Under the pieces are notes generated by a model. It was given only the letters and a program-made list of their open reading frames with translations, was not told the DNA's origin and searched no databases. Below are positions 1 through 10,643 of a stretch of DNA of 64,000 nucleotides, piece after piece. Within the stretch, counting starts at the first letter, position 1, and every line of letters starts with the position of its first letter. The position numbers and the translations under genes are program-made. Source of the DNA: Aurifilum marmelostoma (taxonomy: Eukaryota; Ascomycota; Sordariomycetes; Diaporthales; Cryphonectriaceae); contig JAMXSV010000011.1 in NCBI GenBank assembly GCA_027559495.1, positions 135,004 to 199,003 on the forward strand. The letters are read 5' to 3'.

Positions 1-716
1 ATTGCAGCCTGACTGCGCCAAGCACAACCAGATCCCGATTGAGGGGTGTGCCAGCACATAGGGTGGTCAGCCCGCAACGAAGATGGTGTGTAGGAGCTAC
101 CCACCATGCACAAAACTAATAGTGTCTTTCACACGACACGCCTGCTCGAGCTGGGCCAGCCCGTCACACAACGGGCCACCATCAAAAAACGGTGGTTGGT
201 GGTTCTCACACGCTTCAGTTGGTGGAGTGCAGATCATCGAGAATACGGAGTTCCGATTTGCTGGGCTTTGCGCCTTCAACAGCAACATTGTCTTTGTCGA
301 AGCGGACTTATCATCTCGGGACCGACCGCGAAGCTGACGCCACTAGGTTATGCCGTGCGACTCCAGGACAACCAAGAGCTGATATGTCGCATGAGAGTCC
401 AGATTGAGCGGCGCGAGCAGAGGCGGGAATGATTAGGGAGTCTTTTCAGCTCATATCTTCGCTTAGCTCTCAGGATAGCAACCCCAATTGGTCATTAAAG
501 CCCGATGGGCAATACTGAGCTCATGCAGAAGCCTGAAATGTACTGTAGCATTTGGCATGCGTAAGATAAGTAAGCAGGGTTTCCAAACCTGTCATTTTGC
601 CCTCTGAGCTCGTTTTTCTCTAAATGTCCATCTTGCCCTTCTCTCTCACACCAGAGGGTACCGTTGTTAAGAATCGCGCCTGCGGGAATTAATTGATCAG
701 CATAGGGTTGTTAGCC
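1..716. other. No recognisable gene at left edge
   Basis: Only short overlapping open frames on both strands are present, the longest about 108 codons at 106-432 (+). None shows a motif or a splice pattern that I recognise. The last ~100 bases are presumably the 5' leader and promoter of the reductase gene that starts at 717. A gene end entering from the left cannot be excluded. Confidence 0.5.
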
Positions 717-1771
717 ATGGGTGCACATATCTCATCGAATGCATTCCCTGTGCATGGAAAGGTAGCTATATGCCCTCTCTTGTGTCTTTGCTGTCAGTCT
801 CACATATCCTCGGACTGACCTAGCTCATGTAGACCGTTCTAGTAACAGGCGGCTCGCGGGGTCTCGGCCTTGAAGTCAGTCGACAGCTGGCCGCGAAAGG
901 GGCCAATATTGTCATTATTGCAAGGGACACGGAACGGCTCAAGAGTGCTATCGAATATATCAGTGCTGGAGCTACTTCCACACGGACCCAGCGTTTTCAC
1001 CATATCAGCGCCGACCTGACTCAAGATGAGGCAGCAAGCCGTGTCATCTTCGAGGCGACGGCATGGAACTCGGGCCCGCCTGACATCGTGTGGTGCTGTG
1101 CTGGGAGCTCCCACCCAACCATGTTTCTTGATACGGAGCCGTCTCAATTTCGATCGCAAATGGACTCAAATTACTTCTCCAGCCTGTATATGGCCCATGC
1201 CACGCTCAGAGCATGGCTGAGACCAGAATTTTCAGGAATGAAGGAGGACCATATATCAACCGCTCCCTCGAGACATCTAATCTTCACCTCCTCGTTCCTT
1301 GCTCTTTATCCTATCGCTGGGTACTCTCCCTACAGCCCAAGCAAGGCAGCTCTTCGATCTCTGTTCGACACCCTCTCCCAAGAGACCAAACTTTACACAG
1401 CTTGCTCAGTAGGAGTGCATATGGTTCTTCCTGCCTCTATTCTTGGTGAGGCTCTGGACAGCGAGAACAGAATCAAGTCAGATCTCACAAAAATGCTCGA
1501 AGAGTCTGATGAAGGACTGCCGTCTGCGACCGTGGCAGCGAGAGCCATCGGCGGCTTGGAAAGCGGGCATGAGCTGGTGACGACGGACGTCATCACGAGG
1601 TTTGTCATGTGTGGGACTCTGAGTGCCAGCGCTAGAGGCGGCTTCTGGAAAGGGCTTCTGGATTGGTTTTTAGGATGCCTCGCGTTGCTCGTTCTGGTCT
1701 TCGTCAGGCAAGACATGGACTCGAAGGTACGCAAATGGGGCAAACGATTTGGAAATTCAGGATATCGATAG
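717..1771 (+). CDS. Short-chain dehydrogenase, 3-ketodihydrosphingosine reductase-like
   Basis: Two exons, 717-761 and 833-1771, give 327 aa. The 71-bp intron has donor GTAGCT, a CTGAC branch site and acceptor TAG; splicing is needed to give an ATG to the Rossmann motif TGGSRGLG (residues 20-27). The catalytic YxxxK is Tyr182/Lys186, preceded by Ser168/169. A hydrophobic segment near the C terminus (GLLDWFLGCLALLVLVF) is the tail anchor typical of Tsc10/KDSR enzymes, which reduce 3-ketosphinganine with NADPH at the ER. Unlike yeast Tsc10 there is no N-terminal membrane segment ahead of the Rossmann fold. FUM13 of the fumonisin cluster belongs to the same SDR branch, so a specialised role is possible. 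The next gene is 2.2 kb away, so cluster membership is uncertain. Family is clear, substrate inferred. Confidence 0.82.
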
Positions 1772-4016
1772 ACTATTGTCATGGCACCTGTGTGGCTACT
1801 GCTTTATTCAACGTTTCTTCTTATTCGTCTGATTATTACTATCTAAGAAGGCCATGGTCCTGCCTGATGATATCAATCTAATCCTTTGCCGTCACCTCAA
1901 ATCCTGCCCCACTTCGTAGATTGGCGGCCACAGGTCCGCGCGTGAACCACACGTGATACCACGTTCCCATGCCTACTTTACGGCTGGCAACAAAGCTAGG
2001 TGATGTACGTGAATCCTTTTGACATACTCGAATCAATGGACTGCATTACTGCAACGTAAAAGGTTTGATATGTAGACTTCTTAAACCTTATCATAAGTCG
2101 ACGGCAGTGTGGATTCGAGGCTCTCCAACTTCCTGAAAGTTCACGAACCTCGCAAGACCACACTGAAAGATAATCAAAGAGAGAGTGAGAGTGAGAGAGC
2201 GAGAGAAACCTGCACTCGTACTCCGTATCCTGCCGTAGCCTCTGATCAATATCACCTCACCATGCCCATCATGATGCCACCACTGAAGAGGAAGTTCCAG
2301 AGTCCTTGGGCGTAGACCGGGGTCCATTGAGCTCATTGAACCTACGAACGTTCTCTTCTGTTACCTCGTAACGCTGAGCTCGCCCGAGTCATGAGGAGTC
2401 AATAGTGGCTCCGAACCTCCCAAATTGTGGAAACCTTTACGCTTGTTACACCGTGGATTCACATGCCTTCGGGCGATGACTTCCTTACACATAAGTTGCT
2501 TTGAGTGATCAGGTAGACGAGAGCCAATGTGGACCATTGATGTAGGGAATACTCCACAATGCGTTTGGCGCCATAGCGTTCACTGGATATTTTTGGGGTA
2601 GTGGTTAGAGCCACAGGAGCCCAATCTCGAGAATAGTGCCGCTCAACTTGCTGATTTCGTCCAATGGAGGACGGCTGTGAGACGTGTCGATGGTAGCTTA
2701 GCTGATTCCAACCTGCAGATGGGCTATTGATCTCCGAAGACCATATTGAAGCCGTATCCGCATTGAGTGTGTTGCCTCGTGGATGTACTTCCCTGCTCGC
2801 CCCGGACATGGTTGGAATTCTGGTAACGCTACATGATCCTTTTCGATGTTCGCAATTATCGACACGTCGAAGAACGGCCTCGATGACTTTGGCATCTGCA
2901 GCTGGCTCGGGGACTGCATCATCACTTCGTCTTGCGGTCGCATGCCGTCCATATTGACCCTGTAGACGTCCTGTCTGTGCTTCAAACTGACAGAGTGCAT
3001 ACACTGTATGACAGTGTGTTTGAGAGAGAATGAAACGGCTAGTCAGTGTCGCGAATGATATTAGCAAGTTCTTTGATGGTACCAAAATCACGAGATTAAG
3101 CCATGGGGAGCCAGGCAGACCAGCGGAGTTTTACTCTATTTATACACTGCCCACTTGAAAAAATAATCTCTGTAACTGGCAATCTCAGTTCATTGACCTG
3201 TTGAACCTGGAAGCTCGACTACATCATGCAAGAATGCTCACTACGCGCATTTCGAGTGAAGCAGATGACCTCGGGGCAAACACAGCACGTTGTTGGCGTC
3301 ACACGGTTCATGTGGCTCATCATACACTATAGGGTTTCTTTCGAGCCTCACTAAAGTCCGGTGACATGACATACCATTGCTCCTGGATCCAAAGGAATCG
3401 TGCCACACAATGAAGAGTCATGTTGCTATGACCTAGAAATGTTTAGAGAGGGAGGAATGTTGCCAATAGGTCAATATAAAAATGTTGGACACAGGTTTAC
3501 AAGCATGGCTCTGACTGTTTGCAAATTGGTGGCAGGTTAATTACATATTGACGTTATCGATTGATGAATAGCGATTGACGCTTGTAACAATTATGTTCTC
3601 GTGTGATGTTTCAGTGTGACATACAGGTATGTTGTATGTTGAGACTTAGGACGCATCTAAGGACTCGTACTAGCTACACACGCCACCCTCCGCATGGGAA
3701 GTCGGGGCCTTGTTAGACATAGAACCCGTTGGCGCAAATTGACCATGAATGGAGAGTTACTTTGGGTACTCTTGAGAAATTCATAATCACATTTCATGAC
3801 TGGTGGAATCTTGAGACACGTAGACACATACAGGTCGAGGGATTGTGCACCTTGAATGCTAATTAAAGCGTATATTTGACGAAATTAGAAACTAATTATG
3901 ATTCCCATTGAACGACCTCATACTTCCTTAGCAGGTGAAGAGCCGAGTATAATGAGTGGTACCATACAAATAGTTACACCACACGTTCCACTGCATGTGG
4001 TCTCCTATCACAGGTC
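1772..4016. other. Intergenic, 2.2 kb, no supported gene
   Basis: Lower in GC than the flanking genes. It includes a GAGA-rich stretch around 2178-2205. The longest open frame, complement of 2459-3091, lacks an ATG near its start and shows no family motif. The 3' ends of the reductase (+) and the P450 (-) face each other across it. Confidence 0.5.
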
Positions 4017-5723
4017 TTACTTCTGCTCCCTGGCAATAAACATGCATTTCAGGCCCCGTGCTAGATCCGGAGCCGGCGCATTCACATCGGTCTTACGGTC
4101 GAACTCGACGTTCGGGTTCCCGTTCTCGTCGCAGGCGATCCATCTGTACATGGCCAGCGCATAGCCAAGAACGATGTTTTGTTGCATCTTCGCCCACCGC
4201 ATTCCCAAACATGGGTGACGGCCCTGGCCCCATCCGATGACTACATCAAGGTCAGTCAATGCTTCGACAAGTAAAAAGCTTAACTGAAGCTCATATGACA
4301 CTCACAGCCGTAAGTCTCCTTCTTGAATTCTTCACGGCCCTCCATGAAGCGCTCCGGGTCGTACTTCTTAGGATTGGGATACAGCTTCTCGTTGTAATGC
4401 ACGTCCATAGTGTTGTAAGACGCGAAGCTGCCAGAGGGAAGAACTTCACCACTACCGGGGATGGGGATGGCATTGGGCGAGACATTGAAGCGACCCATGG
4501 GAAATGCGACCCAGAGACGGATTGCTTCCTTGTAGCACATCTCCATGGCGGGGAACGACTCCTCCCACGCCGCCAACGGGATCGAGTCGAGCTGTTCCAC
4601 AAGCGACGCGTCCTTGTTCTTGGCGTAGGATGCCGCGACAGACTTGAGCTCCTGATACATTCTCTCCTGCCAGTCCTGGAAGTGGGCACAAACGTTCAGC
4701 ATAGCACCGGTCAGGTAGCCTGCATTCGCGCCGGCGATGAATATGGCGCTGATGCTGAAATCGATGATGTGCCGTTGGCTATCGCCGAGATCTATCAGGG
4801 TCTGGATCGCGTCGTCGGCACGAGATGCACCGGGGCTCATACGCTGCTTGATGATGGGCGCGACAATGCTGTTCAAGGCCCAGCGTCCGTATACGCGCTT
4901 CCAGTAGGCGAGAGATGTAAGCCTCAGCCAAGGCACAGCCATGAGGTGAAGACTGCTGGTGGAGCGAAGTATCATCAGGTAGCCAAAGAGGGTGTCCACC
5001 ACTTTGGGGTCATCCGAGATCTCATCAGCGCAGAAGACGCGAACGCCCTGCTGGATCACGATACGATAGCATTCTACCGCCGGGTTTATGATGTTGCTTG
5101 ACCGGCTGGCAAAGCCTTCAAAGGCGGCATGAGCATCTCGAGTTACAGCTGAGAGACGCTTGTTGAGATGCTCTGTCTTCTGTAGCTCGAGAAGACGGCG
5201 CTGGAAGTACGTCGAACCGGCAGGGGTTTTTGCATTGTGGATGTCCTTAAATGGAGGGCCCAAATCAGGTCCGTGACCTATGAGCTGGACTCCTTTGACG
5301 GAGCAAAGTCTGCGATCGTCCAGATACCATTTGCGAGCAGCTTCTCCTGTCACAGCGACGATGTGGTGCTTGCCCAGCCAGAAGCTGAAGTGTCCCGTTT
5401 CAGATCTCTGGACAGATTCTCGCCAAAAGTCCCTGATAATTGTTGTGTTTTGCGTTTAGTAATACTTTACATGATTGACTCGGATAATGCCCGACTCACA
5501 TTTTCTGCGTGAAGAACCGCCATGATCCTAGAAAAGGGAGTGTGTCTGTCGTGAACGCGGGCGAATTCTTGTCGACTTTGGGGGTGTAAGACAGATAGGC
5601 GAGGAAGGTTACGAGTATTGCCGTAACGCTCGACAGTCCAGCGGTGAGAACCCACTGAAAGTCATCCTCAGAGGCAGCATCACCGCCTCGGCCTGAGGCA
5701 AACAATGTCCTGTTAGATGCCAT
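4017..5723 (-). CDS. Cytochrome P450 of the anthraquinone cluster
   Basis: Three exons, 5723-5500, 5432-4306 and 4240-4017, give 524 aa; introns are 67 and 65 bp with GTGAGT donors. A membrane anchor lies at about residues 23-46. The K-helix ExxR is in KEAIRLW, the PERF motif is in DPERFMEG, and the heme loop FIGWGQGRHPCLG places the cysteine ligand at Cys461, the loop being completed across the second intron. The I-helix reads AGANAGY where most P450s have AG-x-(D/E)-T-(T/S), so the proton-relay acid and threonine are missing. It is divergent from the MFS gene across a 960-bp shared promoter. By position it is the best candidate tailoring enzyme, for example an aryl-coupling P450 like ClaM or the skyrin-forming P450s. 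A hydroxylase role is not excluded. The fold is certain; the reaction is inferred. Confidence 0.9.
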
Positions 5724-5972
5724 ATTCTTGCTTTTCCTTGACAAATCTGTCGACGCTGCAAAGCACGCCGCTGAGTACCAGATCTGGATCAAATGTTTGT
5801 ATATATGTATGTGTGCATACCTTTGCTCATCACAGGTCCTCCAGTCTTTCCTTTCCACACATGTCCAGCCAGGGGCTGTCTCTGGGCCTGTGAGGGATTT
5901 CAGCCCCGACAACCAATGCAAGACGGCGCCCACCACACCTACACACGACGAGCCCAATGATCTGAGACAGAG

Positions 5973-5983
5973 TCGCAATTCGG
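5973..5983 (+). promoter_or_regulatory. AflR-like site, near consensus
   Basis: TCGCAATTCGG lies in the shared promoter between the P450 (start 5723, -) and the MFS gene (start 6684, +). It matches the published AflR consensus TCGSWNNSCGR at 10 of 11 positions, the eighth base being T instead of S. I found no such site in the 2.6 kb between the AflJ-like and AflR-like genes or upstream of the PKS. A single near match in about a kilobase can occur by chance. Confidence 0.28.
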
Positions 5984-6683
5984 CATGATTCGGCTCAAAT
6001 GGCTTATATTGGCCCGATTTACGGGTGATAGGCACGGAAAGGGCGTCATGGACGTGGACTATTTTGCAGAGTATCGTGGTATGCGGTGCTTGCCATCGTC
6101 CGAAAGGCGATGCTCAGAACCTCCCCATTTTCTTACACCATCGGGAAGTCATCTTGGTACTTTATTACAATCAGTGTTGCATTGGCGTTGGGCAGCACAG
6201 ATGGGCCGAGAAAGTAAGCTATTGATCCCGCCGTCATTTGTTCGTGTGATTTCTCCCGTCCACATGTAGCTAATGGGGCGGAAGAAAGGTGGTGGTGGGT
6301 GGGATCCTGAGACAGGCCTAATTTGGTGCCATGTTGTAACACAATGACTTGTCCATCGCCTTGAGCTTGGAGACGGACTTTTTGTCGCTCAAGACTGCGA
6401 GTTGCTCCGCTGCAACAAGGCCGACACGTCCATGTAACCACCCACCACAGAGCCAGCGCAAGTGGCGTTGATCCTTGTCAATGGGAGTGACGCTGCTGTT
6501 ACTTTCGTGACGAATCACTACCAAGTATGTCTCTTCCTGGTCGCCTTCTACATGTTACTGACGTTGTTGCCCTTTTGCGCATAGAACTCCTTGCTGCTGT
6601 TTTGAATCGTTTAAAGATCGCTTCACATCTTCGATCTTGAACGCTGGGTCGCCCCAGTCGATCGTGTCATATCCTCGGTTGAC

Positions 6684-8925
6684 ATGTCCTCCAAGAAGGA
6701 GGACAGCGGAGCATACGAGCTGGAGGAGAATGGCTCATCCATTGCAAATGGTACAAAGCCAGGTCCTAGTGACAATGAGGACACCACTGCCACTGTCGAG
6801 CCGCAAGCTCAATCTGGTGACCAGGATGAGCATGGCTCGGACGACATGGAGTATCCCAAGGGTGTAAAGCTCGCCTTGATCACGATATCCCTCTTCGTGA
6901 GCATGTTTTTGGTGTCGTTGGTAAGTCGGAAATTCCTCAGTGCAAGAGTCACGTCTGCACATGAGGTAGAGCTTGACTGACATTTATTTCCTACAGGATA
7001 GGCTTATAATCTCGACTGCCATACCGCAAATTACCAATGACTTCAACTCGGCAGGCGACATAGGCTGGTATGGCACTGCGTATCTCCTGACAAGCTGTGC
7101 TTTTCAGTTGGTCTTCGGCAAAATCTACACCATATTCAGCATCAAGGGCACTTTCTTGACCTCAATCATTCTGTTTGAGGCGGGTTCGGCCATCTGTGGT
7201 GCGGCGCCAAACTCGGTCGCTTTCATTATAGGCAGATCCATCGCTGGTCTTGGGTCCGCAGGCGTTTTCGCTGGTGTTGTATGTACTAGGCTCTTTTCAA
7301 TTCTCTGCTGCTTTGTCAGGGTTATCTTGTTCTAACAGTATCTCTCAAGATGGTCGTCATTGTTTTCGCTGTTCCACTGCATAAAAGACCCATCTACCAA
7401 GGCTCCTTCGGTGGTGTTTTTGGGATTTCGTCGATTGCAGGGCCACTCATTGGCGGGGCCTTCACTTCAAATGTTACTTGGAGGTGGTGTTTCTATATCA
7501 ATCTCCCTCTTGGAGCCGTCGTCTCCCTCCTCGTTCTCCTTCTGCTTCATATACCAGATCGGCCGAGCACGCATATGCCTTTCCGCAGCAAACTCAAACA
7601 GCTCAACGTCCCCGGGCTTGTTGCCTTGCTACCTGGAATTGTATGCCTGTGCTTAGCCTTGCAGTGGGGCGGCACCACATACGAGGCAAGTTATTTTCTG
7701 GGACAAGTTTTTTATTTCTTTTTTTTTTTCTTCTCCCTCGTCCTCCCCATCCCCCCTCCCAGTCTCCCGGCTATTTACTTACAACTGCTGATCGTCCAAA
7801 AAACAGTGGAGCCAATGGCGGATCATCTTGTTACTGGTACTTGGTTGTGTACTTCTCATCCTTTTTGCCTTGATCCAAATCTGGAAGCCAGATCAGGCAA
7901 CTGTGCCGCCCGAAATCTTTGCTCAACGAAGTATTGCCTCTGGGTTCTGGATTGCCTGCTGCGCAGGTGCACACCAGAACTTATTTGGTAGGTTTTGGCT
8001 GACTGAAACTGGCTACCCTTTGGTAGATTTCACATTCTAACATCCACGACCTCTACCAGTTTACTATCTTCCCATTTGGTTCCAAGCCATTCAGGGCGTC
8101 TCAGCAGTCGGAAGTGGTCTTCGCCTACTTGCAATGCTACTTCCCACCGTCGTTGCAACGGTGGTCAGCGGCGCGCTCATCTCTCGCATCGGATATTACA
8201 ATCCCTTCCTTATCTTTGGCATCTGTCTGACAGCAGTTGGCAGCGGTCTGCTCTCGACTCTGCGAGTAGACACCAGCACGGGCCAGTGGATCGGGTACCA
8301 GATACTCTACGGATTCGGGTTTGGCTCGTCCATGCAGATACCCAACATGGCAGCACAGACGGTGCTGGCCCGCGAGAAGGTCGCCATCGGCGTGTCCCTT
8401 ATGTTCTTTGCACAGATGCTCTTGGGCTCTGTGTTCACCTCCGTGGGCCAGAATGTCCTTGATAATCAGTTGGCGAACCGCCTCGCAGGCGTCCCGGGCA
8501 TAACTCGTCAGCTCATCGTACAGACGGGTGCTACAAATCTGCTGGAGGTCGTACCTGCTCAGTACCATGACATGGCACTGCAGGCTTACAATGATTCGTT
8601 GTGTGTTTGTTTTCAGGTCGGACTGATTATGGCTTGTCTGGCGATTCTCGGTGCGCTCACCATGGAATGGCGAAGTGTAAGGAAGAATTTACCTGCCGAA
8701 AAGCCTAAGAATGGCAGTATAGTTGAGCTGGCTGAAGTGGAGGATGGGACCGCTGCCGACAGAAGTATTCATGAAGGTGTCGGTAGCGGCGGCTCCAGGG
8801 CAGCCCCATCGACGATGAGCAATGAGTCAAACGGCATTCCTGCTCAAAGTCATGACCAAGATACTTCGGCCAAACTCACATCTGAAGCGCCTCAGGGGAA
8901 GGATGGTGAGAGGACGACAACCTAA
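6684..8925 (+). CDS. MFS drug:H+ antiporter, DHA2 (14-TM) type
   Basis: Five exons, 6684-6920, 6997-7278, 7350-7685, 7807-7987 and 8060-8925, give 633 aa. The first exon ends in the first membrane helix and the second begins DRLIISTAIPQITNDF, the DHA2 signature. WRWCFYINLPLGA (after helix 5) and VPGITRQLIVQTGA are further hallmarks of mycotoxin exporters such as AflT. The third intron (7686-7806) starts GCAAGT after GAG, a GC-AG intron; no GT near it keeps the frame so well. For the second intron the acceptor must be AAG at 7349, because the nearby CAG at 7338 shifts the frame. A long hydrophilic C-terminal tail (about 90 aa) is acidic and Ser-rich. Probably exports the cluster product. Confidence 0.9.
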
Positions 8926-9061
8926 TGTACAATGTATTTTATCATGTATTTAGACTTGCAGCATCATCAATACACACGCCACCATTAACGATATAATTAT
9001 TTGTAACGTTGACCTATGATTGCATATTTGCTATGATTAACACTTATTTATGCCTCAATCC

Positions 9062-10643
9062 TCAGAAAGATTCATACTTGGCAACTAGTGCCACAGCCAA
9101 ACCATCCTGCGCACGAAGCTGCGTCGTTATTACTAGCCTTCCCGTCGCGTCCCTCGTCGCTTCAATTATACCAAGAAGCTCACTCATTTCCATCTCCCCC
9201 TCACCTGATAGCTGTAGCATAGTCAAGTCACGCGTCCTAGCTGTGGTCTCAGCCTCGATGTTGGTAGTAGTTCCTGGCTCCGGAAGCAGACGTGAGGTTA
9301 TGATGAGCAATACGGCGCCGCTTGCTCGCAGAATCGTAGAGTAGTCCCTCATTGTCCCTCTCACTGCAAGTCCACATGACTTATGAGAAGTAGACCTGAT
9401 GATGGCGGAGAGATGCAGAATGTAAACAGCCCCATCCGTTATGGGCTGCGGCTTGGCAGAGACGAAAGGTGTCACAAGGATGCGACTCCCAACAGACCCA
9501 GAAGCAGGGCTCGAGCCTGAGCCGCTGCTGCTGGGATCACAGACATCGACGAGCTGCGCACAAAAGTCACTAGCCCTGTTTAGGCTGTTATTCGCCCCTT
9601 CGTGAAGAGCGGAGGATGATGATGAACGTTGTGAATCATCGACTTGCACCACCAGACGCAGACTGGAGAACTTCTCAGCGAGACATCTGGCGGTCGATGT
9701 TGAAGAAGCACCAACCTGTTTGAGAGAGAAAGAATGTCAACACGCTCAGCTCCGAACTCTGTCGCACTAAGGTAAGATGAAGGCGTCAAGAGTGCGCCCC
9801 TCGGCATTTGACATACCTCAACTACACAAGCGTCAACCAGGTTTGTCCAGTTGAGCCGCAGTATCACTTCCAGGATCTGCTCTTCTTGTTGCAGGCCTGC
9901 ACTGTAGTGGAGATATGCGGACCACTGACGGGACAGCTTTGGGTGCTCCTGAAGGGTCGCACCAAACGATTGGTTGGTATTCAATGCCAGATTGTAAGCG
10001 GTAATGTTTTCAGATCCGGCGCGAAACGCGCCAAATCGTGGAGTAGCCGACGGCATGTGGAAGGCCGCAGGGGCGGCCACCTTGACTATGAACTGCGTGG
10101 CGTCCTGCAGGCCCAAATCCTCGAGGAATCGTGACGACAGAGGCGTGTGCGATACGGAGTTCGCCATCGTCTCCCGGAGGAATCCGCATGTGGCTGTCAG
10201 CCGGACCACACGACGGAGCTGAGTCTCAGGAACACCTGCCAAGTCGGCTAAGTCTCTGATGGGGATACTCGTCTCCTGCGGGACGCATGCAAGAACCTGT
10301 AGCTCCGCCAGCCACTGGAAGCAACCGAGAATCTCCATCTAACCAAAATATCAATCACGTCAGTAACAAATGCAATGAGCCCCCAGCGAAAATGACACGG
10401 CGATCGGGGAATACAGACCTGTCGTGCGAGATCATGGAGTAATTCGGTCGGTCCGCAGACCAGCCTCTTGATTCCAGCGATGCTGGCGAGGATGCTAGTC
10501 CTGGCTTGCTGCAGCTCTTGGCTTTCCCTTGAGTCGATGGAGGGCAGCGCAGAAGGGTCCAGAGGCCGACCATAATCAACCAGGCTCTTGACCGATGTCG
10601 ACAGCTGATCACTGTAGGCTTGCAGGTCGACTAGCCTATCCAT
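9062..10643 (-). CDS. AflJ/AflS-like regulator, degenerate O-methyltransferase
   Basis: Three exons, 10643-10419, 10338-9817 and 9715-9062, give 466 aa; all junctions are phase 0. The N-terminal half has a winged-helix dimerisation region (LAELQVLACVP, DLAGVPETQLRRVVRLTAT, GFLRE) closely recalling AflJ/AflS and MdpA. The place where true class I methyltransferases carry the SAM loop VDVGGGxG reads VEVGASSTS (from residue 248), so the glycine-rich loop is lost. AflS acts in aflatoxin regulation by binding AflR and raising its activity. The gene is divergent from the AflR-like gene across 2.6 kb, as aflJ and aflR are in aflatoxin clusters. A catalytic methyltransferase is the alternative, made less likely by the loop. 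Confidence 0.85.

Noticed and set aside
2459..3091. 210-codon minus-strand frame between the reductase and the P450
   Set aside because: It begins at GTG with no early ATG, has no recognisable motif and no plausible splice partners.
4259..5101. 280-codon plus-strand frame
   Set aside because: Antisense shadow of the P450 second exon.
9062..10643. Catalytic O-methyltransferase of the pathway
   Set aside because: The SAM-binding loop is degenerate and the protein matches the AflJ/AflS regulator branch better, so a catalytic role is not favoured.
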